DNA from: Chitinophaga tropicalis
GTDB lineage: Bacteria > Bacteroidota > Bacteroidia > Chitinophagales > Chitinophagaceae
Length of the DNA stretch: 64,000 nt
Assembly (NCBI RefSeq): GCF_009758205.1
Contig: NZ_WRXN01000003.1
Span: forward strand, 1 to 64,000
Direction: 5' to 3'
Shown here piece after piece: positions 31,753-39,937 of this stretch (its first letter is position 1; each line of letters starts with the position of its first letter). Both the position numbers and the translations under genes were made by a program. The notes under the pieces are model-generated. The model was not told the DNA's origin. It saw nothing but the letters and a program-made list of their open reading frames with translations, and searched no databases.

Positions 31753-34176
31753 ATGAGATTTGTACCCTTTGCCGTAACAGCGGCTATCACCATTGCCTTT
31801 ACAGCAGCCCTTGACCGTTCGTGGGGCTCTTTACCACCTTTAGGAAGATTGTTAAGTCCGCAGGAAGGTTTCTGGCAGAATGCCACTTCCATCAGCAAGG
31901 ATTATGATGAGGAGATCTCCCTGCCTGGTTTAAAGGGTAAGACAGAGGTCTGGCTGGATGACAGGATGGTGCCGCATATCTTTGCGGAGAATGAAGAAGA
32001 TGCTTATTACGTACAGGGGTATCTGCATGCCAGGGACCGTCTCTGGCAGATGGAGCTGCAGACATTTGCCGCTGCCGGAAGGCTGTCAGAGATACTGGGG
32101 CCTAAACTGGTACAGTATGACCGGCAACAGCGCAGGGTAGGGATGCTGTATGGGGCTGAGCAGGCGCTTAAAGTGATGGAAAGCGATCCCGTTTCACGGT
32201 TGGCGCTTAATGCTTATTCTGATGGTATCAATGCGTATATCAACAGCCTGACGAGGGCTGATCTTCCTATAGAATATAAACTCCTGAATTATAAGCCGGA
32301 GCCGTGGGGGCCGTTAAAATCAGCCCTTCTGCTGAAATATATGGCTGCTGACCTGGCAGGGGCGTCTAACGACCTGGTATATACGAATGCCAGGCAGCTG
32401 TTCAGCATGGAAGACTTTAATAAAATGTATCCTGATTTCGGGGATAGCCTGGACCCTATCATTCCCAAAGGGACAAAGTACCCGCCGGCTTCTGTAAAGG
32501 CTGTGCCACCGGCAGATAGTGTACTGAAGGCGGCAGGCATCATGCTGCAGTTCAAGGAAGAGCGTCCTGACCCGGATAACGGCAGCAACAACTGGGCTGT
32601 TGCCGGATCAAAGACACGCTCCGGGGCGCCTATCCTCTGTAATGATCCTCACCTGGGACTGAGTCTTCCTTCATTGTGGTATGAGATACAGATCCATACT
32701 CCCGGGATGAATGTTTATGGAGCTTCCCTACCGGGATCGCCGGGTGTGATCATCGGTTTCAATGATCATATAGCCTGGGGCGTTACCAATGGAGAAGAAG
32801 ATGTAAAAGATTTTTACCTGATGCAGTTCCGCAATGGCAGGAAGCAATATCTTTTTAATGGCGCATACAGGGATGCTGAACAGCGCATAGAGAAGATAGG
32901 AGTTAAAGGTAGTGCACCGGTGTATGATACTGTGCCGTATACTGTGTGGGGGCCCGTTATGTACGATAACACTTTCCCCGATACAGTAAGTGATCAGCAT
33001 TATCTTGCCATGAGATGGAAAGCGCTTGACCCCTCTAATGAGATCAAGACATTCCTGCTGCTTAACAAAGCGCATAACTATGCAGATTATCTCGCTGCTT
33101 TAAAATATTATACCTGTCCGGCACAGAACTTTGCTTTCATAGACAAAGCAGGGGATATTGCTTTATGGCATAACGGGCAATATCCTTTACGTTTTAAAGA
33201 CCAGGGTAAATGGATCATGCCGGGAAGTGACAGCTCTTTTGCATGGAAGGGATATATTCCGCAGGAAGAGAATCCGCATATCTATAATCCGGAGCGTGGA
33301 TTTGTGAGCTCTGCCAATCAACATCCGACAGACAGTACTTATCCGTATCATATGATAGGGGATTATGACCTTTTCCGGGGCAAGCGTATCAACGAGGTGC
33401 TATCATCCAAAAACCAGATCACTATCCAGGATATGATGCAGCTGCAGAACGATAATACCAACCTGTTTGGCCGTACAGCACTGCCGCTTATTAAAGCGCA
33501 TATACATCCTGCTTCCATGCCGGCAGCTTTGCAACCTTACTGGCAGATATTGGATAAATGGGATTTTCAGAACAATCCTGAAAGCAAAGGTGCAACCATC
33601 TTTTACATTATGTGGGACCACCTGCAGGAACTGGTATGGGATGATGATATACAACGTGATAAAACGCCTGTACAGATGCCATGGGAGAAGACCACTCTGC
33701 TTTGGCTGATCAGGGATTCTTCCATGCACTTCATTGATAATATACATACTCCGGAAAAGGAAACGCTTTCACAACTGGTGCAGGAGGCATTTACTTTTGC
33801 GGCGGATAGCGCTGTTGCGTTAGACCGTCAGAAGAGGCTGGAATGGGGGCGTTACCGGGGGACTAATATCCGCCATCTTACCCGCAGTATTGTGCCTTTT
33901 GGCGCTATGAACCTGCGTACGGGTGGTGGGCGTCATATAGTGAATGCCACCAAGCTTACACATGGTCCATCGTGGAAGATGATAGTAGAACTGGGGCCTA
34001 AGACTGAAGCATATGGCATTTATCCCGGCGGGCAAAGCGGTAATCCCGGTAGTCCGTTCTATGATAATGCCGTGCAGGATTGGGTGCAGGGGAAATATTA
34101 TTTATTGCATATTTTTGATCTGAAGGAGAAGGATGATCCGGCTGTGAAGTTCAGGATGGTTTTTAGTAAGTCTTAA
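31753..34176 (+). CDS. penicillin acylase family protein (Ntn hydrolase)
   Basis: 807 residues. N-terminal signal/anchor helix (1-20), alpha-subunit region (about 50-255), then the autocatalytic site with Gly277-Ser278 in NGSNNW; Ser278 becomes the N-terminal nucleophile of the beta subunit (278-807), with GFNDHIAWGVTNG and later NPSP-type residues (GGQSGNPGSPFYDN). The family hydrolyses amides such as beta-lactam side chains or acyl-homoserine lactones; which one applies here cannot be told. Periplasmic location expected. Confidence 0.9.
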   Translation: MRFVPFAVTAAITIAFTAALDRSWGSLPPLGRLLSPQEGFWQNATSISKDYDEEISLPGLKGKTEVWLDDRMVPHIFAENEEDAYYVQGYLHARDRLWQMELQTFAAAGRLSEILGPKLVQYDRQQRRVGMLYGAEQALKVMESDPVSRLALNAYSDGINAYINSLTRADLPIEYKLLNYKPEPWGPLKSALLLKYMAADLAGASNDLVYTNARQLFSMEDFNKMYPDFGDSLDPIIPKGTKYPPASVKAVPPADSVLKAAGIMLQFKEERPDPDNGSNNWAVAGSKTRSGAPILCNDPHLGLSLPSLWYEIQIHTPGMNVYGASLPGSPGVIIGFNDHIAWGVTNGEEDVKDFYLMQFRNGRKQYLFNGAYRDAEQRIEKIGVKGSAPVYDTVPYTVWGPVMYDNTFPDTVSDQHYLAMRWKALDPSNEIKTFLLLNKAHNYADYLAALKYYTCPAQNFAFIDKAGDIALWHNGQYPLRFKDQGKWIMPGSDSSFAWKGYIPQEENPHIYNPERGFVSSANQHPTDSTYPYHMIGDYDLFRGKRINEVLSSKNQITIQDMMQLQNDNTNLFGRTALPLIKAHIHPASMPAALQPYWQILDKWDFQNNPESKGATIFYIMWDHLQELVWDDDIQRDKTPVQMPWEKTTLLWLIRDSSMHFIDNIHTPEKETLSQLVQEAFTFAADSAVALDRQKRLEWGRYRGTNIRHLTRSIVPFGAMNLRTGGGRHIVNATKLTHGPSWKMIVELGPKTEAYGIYPGGQSGNPGSPFYDNAVQDWVQGKYYLLHIFDLKEKDDPAVKFRMVFSKS

Positions 34177-34196
34177 TTTTTTGCTGTACATAGTGT

Positions 34197-34229
34197 AAAA
34201 CGCTTTCGCCATAGGTGGAAGCGTTTTTT
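34197..34229. terminator. bidirectional terminator (relative of the composite hairpin)
   Basis: AAAACGCTTTCGCC / GGTGGAAGCGTTTT with an ATA loop; two wobble pairs. Core resembles the GCTTTCGCC hairpins elsewhere but no GC palindrome follows. Lies between convergent genes. Confidence 0.75.
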
Positions 34230-34230
34230 A

Positions 34231-34824
34231 TTATAAGGTCTTTTGTGCCATCCAGACAGTGGCGAAGCTATCTTCAGTGTAGTTTAAGACCTGGAAGTGA
34301 TGAGCCTCAAGAAGTGACTGATACTGATCTTTATCCAGGGAGGCATGAAAGAGATTTTCTCCGCCGTTGACTGACCATGCTTCTCCTTGTTTATTGCCTG
34401 AGGTGAATAGCAGGATGCCATTGTTGTTAAGATGATTGCTGAAGATATCAAACATGGCAGGCTGGTCTTCTGCCGGAAGGTGGAAGAAGCTGTGCCAGGC
34501 AACAATGGCATCGAATTTTTTGTTGAGGGAAAGTTTACGCATATCTGCATGGATAAGATCTGCGGAGGGAAGGTTTGTTCTTGCTATTTCCAGTATGCGG
34601 TAGCTGGCATCTACTCCCGTAACCTGCATGCCCTGTTCCAGAAGATGTGCCATTATGGGAACGCCCGTCCCACAGCCAAGATCCAGTATACTGGCTCCTT
34701 TACCGATGATATTAAGCAGTTTGTCCAGGTATGGTTTTTCTATCAGTTCCCGGGAACGGTTTTCCGAGTACCAGCCGGCAATGATGTTATATGTTTCAAA
34801 AGCGTTGTTTCTTTTCTTATCCAT
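34231..34824 (-). CDS. class I SAM-dependent methyltransferase
   Basis: About 197 residues from the ATG at 34824 (an ATG at 34854 is also possible). SAM-binding motif I is ASILDLGCGTGVPI (about residues 45-58), motif II has GVDASYRIL, and a post-motif reads DAIVAWHSFFHLP. These features define a Methyltransf_11/25 domain; the substrate is unknown. Convergent with the acylase gene, divergent from the DUF2141 gene. Confidence 0.85.
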   Translation of the reverse strand: MDKKRNNAFETYNIIAGWYSENRSRELIEKPYLDKLLNIIGKGASILDLGCGTGVPIMAHLLEQGMQVTGVDASYRILEIARTNLPSADLIHADMRKLSLNKKFDAIVAWHSFFHLPAEDQPAMFDIFSNHLNNNGILLFTSGNKQGEAWSVNGGENLFHASLDKDQYQSLLEAHHFQVLNYTEDSFATVWMAQKTL

Positions 34825-34909
34825 AACAGTAAAGTTAGCAAAAGGTCGTTTCATTCCCTGTTTTGTCCGTTTGACCGGCTTTGTACTGGTTGACGAGGTG
34901 TTGTGCCCC

Positions 34910-34917
34910 TACTTTTG
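34910..34917 (+). promoter_or_regulatory. -7 box of DUF2141 gene
   Basis: TACTTTTG matches TAnnTTTG; a TTG lies 17 bases upstream (34890-34892). Predicted transcription start about 34924, so translation must start at the ATG at 34939, not at an upstream in-frame codon. Confidence 0.5.
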
Positions 34918-34938
34918 GGCATCAAAAAAAACAACAGT

Positions 34939-35388
34939 ATGAGAAAGACAGCGCTTTTATGTGCCAGCTTATTCTTTGGCCTGCTTTGTGTTTTCAACGT
35001 TGCAAAAGCACAGACCCAGAATGTACAGGTTACGATAACAGGTATTAAGTCTGATAAAGGCCAGATACTTCTGAATGTTTACAAAGACCAGGAAACTTTC
35101 AGTAAGGACAAGCCTTTCAAGAAGATAATGGTAGCTAAGAAATTATTATCAGATGGTTCTACTATAGTTGAAATACCCCTGGAACCTGGTACTTATGGCA
35201 TAACGCTGCTGGACGATGAAAACAGTAATGGAGATATGGATAAGAACATGGTCGGGATGCCAAAAGAAGGCTTTGGCTTTTCAAATTTTTTCCTCGAAAA
35301 AATGAAACGGCCGACATTTGATGATTTTAAGATACAGGTAGCGACCAGCCAGCAGAATAAAGCAGAGATCAAGGCAAAATATATGTAA
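34939..35388 (+). CDS. DUF2141 exported protein
   Basis: 149 residues. Signal peptide (about 1-24, ending VAKAQ), then a single DUF2141 beta-sandwich: VQVTITGIKSDKGQILLNVYKD, ..PLEPGTYGITLLDDENSNGDMDKN, GFGFSNF. The family is common in Bacteroidota and proteobacteria and has no known function; the Asp/Asn-rich DENSNGDMD loop could bind calcium. Start chosen at 34939 because the promoter box lies inside the longer frame. Confidence 0.88.
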   Translation: MRKTALLCASLFFGLLCVFNVAKAQTQNVQVTITGIKSDKGQILLNVYKDQETFSKDKPFKKIMVAKKLLSDGSTIVEIPLEPGTYGITLLDDENSNGDMDKNMVGMPKEGFGFSNFFLEKMKRPTFDDFKIQVATSQQNKAEIKAKYM

Positions 35389-35433
35389 TCAATAGACAGG
35401 ACTCCAGGTTAACATAGGACAGGACAATGCCGT

Positions 35434-35525
35434 ATCCAAAGGTTTGAGGCGTTGTGGTGGTGGGGTAAATTCATGACGGCCTCAACCGGATCAGGGGAGC
35501 GTAATGCTCTCCTGGTCTTTTTTAT
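35434..35525 (+). ncRNA. possible structured RNA: long stem plus terminator
   Basis: ATCC-AAA-GGTTTGAGGC (35434-35450) pairs with GGCCTCAACC-GGAT (35478-35491), and the next base begins a 9-bp stem (35492-35500 with 35506-35514, loop GTAAT) and a T run to 35523. Two stacked helices ending in a terminator suggest a small RNA or an mRNA 3' element of the DUF2141 gene. No known RNA family is recognised. Confidence 0.35.
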
Positions 35526-35949
35526 TGATATAAGCTTAGAATTCTACATAGAGACTTTTCTTTCTTTTTCGGATATAATAAGAACATTAACGATTGTTTT
35601 ATGCCCTGGTGATAATCATTGAATTATCACACAAATGTGCTATTAGTATAGCCGGGCCCGATACTTAATTTTGTTTGTATAATGCAGAGATGACTTTATA
35701 GCCCTACCATTGTGTTTGTTCCATACCCACCTTGTTTTGGCTATATCAATATGTAATCTTCTTTAATTATATATCCTTTATATGCAACCGGGACAGTAAA
35801 CATTTAAGTCAGAATCGTTCGATATACCAATTAGTCATGTTCAGACGGCAGTCTAATGAAGAGTTACATTATTGATAACCTCCTTAATACCTGCATTGTT
35901 CGATTTTCTATAGGTCATGTCATTTATAACTACTATTAATTTTTTATCT
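35526..35949. other. AT-rich gene-free stretch
   Basis: About 420 bases between the terminator and the next gene. No convincing coding frame on either strand and no strong repeat; probably upstream regulatory sequence of the gene at 35950. Confidence 0.5.
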
Positions 35950-36822
35950 ATGAAATTATTCAGGGGACATTTTATTGTTTTTTTATTGCTTTTTACCGGC
36001 AGCGGTTTTGCGCAAACTACCGGGTCTTTTACAGTTAATGGTGATTTTGACAAATACTATCCTGTTACTTTTTATGATGGTGGGTGGCCCTCTAATGCTA
36101 TTACAGAGCTGGAACTGGGTAGAAATAATGTGCATGAGAACAGTCAATGGAGAGGCGCGCTGATGGCGAAATTCAGTTATCATACTTATGCCTGGGGCTC
36201 TGGTTCGGATTTTATTTCAGCCAATATTAACCAGGGATATTCAAGTGCTCCGGTATCTGATTTTATAGCAGGCTGGAAGGATGGCACCAGCCGAAATTCG
36301 ACACTCCGGATTATTATCTGGTTAAGAGGAGGAGGGACTACTTATTATTATACATCGAATTATGCAGTTAACCCACTGGTTTTTGATACACCAACCTCCG
36401 GAGTATACTACCAGGAGCCCGGAGGGCCGGACCACAGTTATAAAACTTCTTTAGATGCCTATGTGAATTCCAATGGGCTTTCTATGAACCAGTCTGCATT
36501 CTTTCAGAAACCGATCAAGACATCAAGGCTACAGGTAACTCCGGACGGCTGGTCAGATTTTGTATTTGATCCTGCATATCAATTGCCATCTTTGGAAGAG
36601 ATTGAGAGTTATATTAAGGTGAATAAACATTTGCCGGATGTTCCTTCTGAAATGGAGGTAAAGGAAAAAGGGATTGATGTAGGAGAGATGAACAGGACCC
36701 TTTTACAGAAAGTAGAAGAGTTGACATTACATCTGATAGAACAGAATAAGAATTATAATCAGTTGCAGGAAGAGATAAAGGTATTGAAGAAGGAGGTTGA
36801 GATGCTGAGGAGAAAACCGTGA
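35950..36822 (+). CDS. exported protein with tail-fibre-like C-terminal helix
   Basis: 290 residues from the ATG at 35950, giving a signal peptide (KLFRGHFIVFLLLFTGSGFAQ). The body (30-190) is beta-rich and aromatic, with no recognised family. The C-terminal 75 residues carry the Bacteroidota motif YQLPSLEEIESYIKVNKHLP, DVPSEMEVKEKGIDVGEMN, then a coiled coil (LLQKVEELTLHLIEQNK...). That module ends many secreted or fibre-like proteins of this phylum and probably mediates trimerisation. Confidence 0.75.
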   Translation: MKLFRGHFIVFLLLFTGSGFAQTTGSFTVNGDFDKYYPVTFYDGGWPSNAITELELGRNNVHENSQWRGALMAKFSYHTYAWGSGSDFISANINQGYSSAPVSDFIAGWKDGTSRNSTLRIIIWLRGGGTTYYYTSNYAVNPLVFDTPTSGVYYQEPGGPDHSYKTSLDAYVNSNGLSMNQSAFFQKPIKTSRLQVTPDGWSDFVFDPAYQLPSLEEIESYIKVNKHLPDVPSEMEVKEKGIDVGEMNRTLLQKVEELTLHLIEQNKNYNQLQEEIKVLKKEVEMLRRKP

Positions 36823-36840
36823 TATTCGTTAAGCTATTGT

Positions 36841-36876
36841 ACATTTGGAGCAGACCTGCTGGCCTGGTCCAAATGT
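36841..36876. repeat. nested inverted repeat between two genes
   Basis: ACATTTGGA (36841-36849) and TCCAAATGT (36868-36876) are perfect 9-base arms; inside, AGCAG-AC-CTGCT forms a second small hairpin. No T run follows, so it is not a standard terminator. It is 37 bases before the acetyltransferase ATG. Confidence 0.55.
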
Positions 36877-36913
36877 GGGGAATGGGAGCCTTTAACGATA
36901 GTATACATAAACG

Positions 36914-37486
36914 ATGAAAACAGAAAAGGAAAAAATGCTTGCCGGAGAGCTGTATAATGCATTGGATGAGCAGCTTTCAAAGGAGAGAACAAATGCAAGA
37001 CTATTGCTAAAGAAGCTTAATGATGCAAGCCCTGATGATAATGAAACGATGACTGACGCATTACAGGAACTGATTCCCAATGCAGGTAAGGACTTATGGA
37101 TACAGCCACCGTTTTACTGTGATTATGGGTACAATATTGAGGTGGGAGATAAGGTATTCTTCAACTTTAATTGTGTGGTGTTAGATGTAATGAAGGTCAC
37201 TATAGGCAGCAGAACTCTTTTTGGGCCTAATGTACAGATATATACGGCAACGCATCCTGTGGATGCCGATGAGAGAGCATCCGGACTTGAATATGCCAAA
37301 CCAATTGTAATTGGTGAGGATGTTTGGGTAGGTGGTAGTGTTGTAATTTGTCCGGGTGTAACTATTGGAAGCAGGAGTATAATCGGGGCAGGCAGTGTTG
37401 TAACGAAAGATATTCCAGATGATGTTTTTGCAGCGGGTAATCCCTGTAAAGTGATCCGTGTCTTAAATGACAGAACGGGCCATTAA
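36914..37486 (+). CDS. maa: maltose/galactoside O-acetyltransferase
   Basis: 190 residues of a left-handed beta-helix acyltransferase: an N-terminal helical Mac domain (KMLAGELYNALDEQL), hexapeptide repeats from about 60, catalytic His in YTATHPVDADER, and WVGGSVVICPGVTIGSRSIIGAGSVVTKDIP. It transfers acetyl from acetyl-CoA to sugar hydroxyls. Length and text match maa-type enzymes; role in the cell is probably detoxification of sugars or glycan modification. Confidence 0.88.
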   Translation: MKTEKEKMLAGELYNALDEQLSKERTNARLLLKKLNDASPDDNETMTDALQELIPNAGKDLWIQPPFYCDYGYNIEVGDKVFFNFNCVVLDVMKVTIGSRTLFGPNVQIYTATHPVDADERASGLEYAKPIVIGEDVWVGGSVVICPGVTIGSRSIIGAGSVVTKDIPDDVFAAGNPCKVIRVLNDRTGH

Positions 37487-37516
37487 AAATAAACAGGAAG
37501 GTGGATACACGTTATT

Positions 37517-37558
37517 ATTGCCCATATCTGACGTAAAGCCAGATATGGGCAATGTGTT
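37517..37558. terminator. bidirectional terminator
   Basis: Perfect 14-bp arms ATTGCCCATATCTG and CAGATATGGGCAAT (37517-37530, 37540-37553) followed by GTGTTTTT; placed between convergent genes. Confidence 0.8.
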
Positions 37559-37559
37559 T

Positions 37560-38423
37560 TTATTTATGAAGTGTAATAGATGATAATTTTATGGTCTTGC
37601 CGGATGTTACGGAGATGTTTGAGATCACCGTGTCTTTATAGCCATTGTTCGCATCGATCTTCAGGCTATAGGTGCCGGTTTCTAAAGCTCTTACTTTGAA
37701 ATAGCCATCCGGTCTGGGGATATTATATGTAGTATCCCCGCTATTGTTATAAACGCTTATGTATGGATAAGCGTCATCGGGTAAGACCTCACCTTCAATA
37801 TTGCCTGTGTTTTTCTCCACGAATGCAGTGAGTACAGGGCTCAGGTAATATTTATTATTGGGCAGTTCGAAAACAGATCTTGCAACGTCAAAGTCGATCC
37901 AGAGTTTGGAACTGTCTGAATCAGACTGGTCCCATTCATTGCCTCTGAGGTTGAGATATACTGCAGAGCTGTCTGTGAGGAGTTTCAAGGCATAAGTGGC
38001 GCCGCTTTTTACCAGGGTATTATTCGAGCCCAGTTGAAACTTAATGAGCTTTATTTTTCCCTTGGGAACAGTTCCCTGTGCCAGTGCTGCGTCTACACCG
38101 TTGTTTAGAGTGAGGAGGTCATAGGTGCCTGGTGTTATTTTCAGTTCATTCCATGAAATACAGCTATCCCTGTAGTCTTTGTCCCAATAATCGAATTCGC
38201 TGCCGGAACAGGTGTCTGTCATGACCTCTACGGATTGAATATCGATGTATACATGTTCATAGTCGGCCGGGCCGTCAGTCAGGTAGAGAGACACGCCTTG
38301 CGTGTTGCTGACCTTTTCATTTTCAGTGCTGCTTTCTGAATCATTTTTGGAACAGGAGATTGTTAAGATAGCCATAAAAGCTATTAAAGATAATGCGCTG
38401 ATTAAAAGAAACTTTTTCTTCAT
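37560..38423 (-). CDS. DUF4382 lipoprotein
   Basis: 287 residues from the ATG at 38423, giving a lipoprotein signal with TISC. Residues about 40-190 form a DUF4382 domain (GVSLYLTDGPADYEHVYIDIQSVEV, DLLTLNNGVDAALAQG, IKLIKFQLGSNN), followed by a carboxypeptidase-regulatory-like beta-sandwich (GNIEGEVLPDDAYPYISVYN, YFKVRALETGTYSLKID). Function unknown; surface-exposed lipoprotein likely. Confidence 0.85.
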   Translation of the reverse strand: MKKKFLLISALSLIAFMAILTISCSKNDSESSTENEKVSNTQGVSLYLTDGPADYEHVYIDIQSVEVMTDTCSGSEFDYWDKDYRDSCISWNELKITPGTYDLLTLNNGVDAALAQGTVPKGKIKLIKFQLGSNNTLVKSGATYALKLLTDSSAVYLNLRGNEWDQSDSDSSKLWIDFDVARSVFELPNNKYYLSPVLTAFVEKNTGNIEGEVLPDDAYPYISVYNNSGDTTYNIPRPDGYFKVRALETGTYSLKIDANNGYKDTVISNISVTSGKTIKLSSITLHK

Positions 38424-38675
38424 AAAACGAGTGTTGATTAAAAAAAGGGTGAAATGCTTCAATGCACAGGAGTGAGGAAAAATGGTTTTCTTCTGAATAG
38501 CTATGTCAAAAATAGGGAGTGGGGAATGGAGTTGATCTGTAATTTTAATGAGCAGGCCATTTTGATGGGTGAAGAGGACAAAAGTTACAATGGAGCGTTG
38601 GGGTAATTAAGGGGCTTTATAGAGTATATTATGTCAGGAACCTGTCGCTTTCAATGAGTTACGGTCGCCAAAGGC

Positions 38676-39023
38676 TTAACGATGGGCATCCGCCCATTTT
38701 TCCATTGCATGCCAGATGGGGCTTAGTACTTTGGCAGATTCTGTCAGTTCGTATTCTACGCGAACGGGTGTTTCGGGGTAAACAGTACGGATGATGAGAT
38801 TGTCTTTTTCCAGTTCTTTCAGTTGCAGGGTGAGCATGCGTTCGCTGATATTGGGCAGTTCCTTTTTTAATTCACTGAAGCGTTTCTTGCGGAGACCTAA
38901 TTTATAGAGGATCAACATTTTCCAGCGGCCGCCAATCATGTCCAGCGTATATACTACTCCGCAGAAATCCTGGAGCACCTGCCGGTTAATACTGTTTGTT
39001 GAATTTTCTTTTCTCCTTGACAT
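38676..39023 (-). CDS. HxlR-type winged-helix regulator
   Basis: 115 residues with a Cys near the N-terminus (QDFCGVVYTLDMIGGRWKMLILYKL), helix-turn-helix FSELKKELPNISERMLTLQLKEL and a wing ..YPETPVRVEYELTE. HxlR/QorR proteins sense reactive carbonyls, quinones or thiol stress through such Cys residues. It is divergent from a quinone reductase gene across 105 bases and very likely controls it. Confidence 0.92.
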   Translation of the reverse strand: MSRRKENSTNSINRQVLQDFCGVVYTLDMIGGRWKMLILYKLGLRKKRFSELKKELPNISERMLTLQLKELEKDNLIIRTVYPETPVRVEYELTESAKVLSPIWHAMEKWADAHR

Positions 39024-39064
39024 ACATACTTTTTTGTTCGTTGCCTACAATGAGTTGCACATCA

Positions 39065-39072
39065 CAAAATTA
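39065..39072 (-). promoter_or_regulatory. -7 box of HxlR gene
   Basis: TAATTTTG on the minus strand fits TAnnTTTG, 42 bases before the ATG. The divergent quinone reductase promoter must lie in the same 105 bases. Confidence 0.4.
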
Positions 39073-39128
39073 GCAAAGGTGAGCCTAATTTAGCGTACTT
39101 AGTTTCACAGAAAGTCAATTTTTAGAAA

Positions 39129-39800
39129 ATGAAAGTATTGTTGATCTATGCACATCCGGAGCCGGAAAGTTTTAACGGAGCCATGTTCAGAAAAACCCGG
39201 GAAACCTTATTGGAGGCAGGACATGAGCTGCGTATCTCTGATCTGTACGCTATGAAATTTGACCCGGTTTCAGGTAAAGATAATTTTACAAGTCTTGAAA
39301 ACCCTCATTTTTTCAAACAACAGCTGGAAGAATTGCATGCTACTGCTACAGGGGCTTTTGCATCGTTTATTGCTGCTGAGCAGGAAAAACTGGAATGGTG
39401 TGACCTGATGATCTGGCAGTTCCCGCTCTGGTGGTTTAGTGTACCGGGCATACTGAAGGGCTGGGTAGACAGGGTATTTGCCATGGGGCGTATTTATGGT
39501 CAGGGAAAGTTATATGAGAACGGAGTTTTCAGGGGGAAGAAAGCCCTGCTTTCGCTTACTACCGGTGGTGCGGCAGAGACATATGTTGAAGGTGGTTTTC
39601 ATGGAGACCTTGATGGTATTTTACGTCCTATACAGCGGGGTATGCTGGAGTTTACAGGATTTACCGTGCTGGAACCTCATGTGGTGTATGGGCCGGCAAG
39701 GCTGAGCCCGGAAAAAAGGGAAGAGGAGCTGCTTCGTTTGCAGGAGCGTTTACTGGCTGTTACGGAGGAAAGTGGTATTGAGGTGGGTAAATACCGTTAA
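39129..39800 (+). CDS. NAD(P)H:quinone oxidoreductase (flavodoxin-like fold)
   Basis: 223 residues of the Flavodoxin_2 family: MKVLLIYAHPEPESFNGA binds FMN/FAD phosphate, WQFPLWWFSVPGILKGWVDRVFAMG is the hallmark segment of NQO/MdaB/KefF-type proteins, and LLSLTTGGAAETY completes the flavin site. It performs two-electron reduction of quinones, preventing semiquinone radicals. Divergent HxlR regulator supports induction by quinone or electrophile stress. Confidence 0.92.
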   Translation: MKVLLIYAHPEPESFNGAMFRKTRETLLEAGHELRISDLYAMKFDPVSGKDNFTSLENPHFFKQQLEELHATATGAFASFIAAEQEKLEWCDLMIWQFPLWWFSVPGILKGWVDRVFAMGRIYGQGKLYENGVFRGKKALLSLTTGGAAETYVEGGFHGDLDGILRPIQRGMLEFTGFTVLEPHVVYGPARLSPEKREEELLRLQERLLAVTEESGIEVGKYR

Positions 39801-39814
39801 GAAATACGATCCGG

Positions 39815-39937
39815 ATGCGTTATATGCTGTATGATACACAGGGAAAGAAAGTGGCATTGACAAAAGAGAGCAACTGGACGCCTGGATGTCCTGATATTAA
39901 AAAAGCCCTGCAAATCGCATTTGCAGGGCTTTTTTGA
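39815..39937 (+). CDS. possible 40-residue orphan frame
   Basis: ATG at 39815 to TGA at 39937 would encode MRYMLYDTQGKKVALTKESN followed by WTPGCPDIKK and 10 more residues that run through the terminator hairpin. The first part reads like protein, possibly a gene remnant, but there is no further support. Confidence 0.15.
   Translation: MRYMLYDTQGKKVALTKESNWTPGCPDIKKALQIAFAGLF
39899..39935. terminator. bidirectional terminator
   Basis: 17-bp perfect arms (39899-39915, 39919-39935; core GCCCTGCAAAT) with A and T runs on both sides, between the quinone reductase and the SusD-type gene. Confidence 0.85.
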
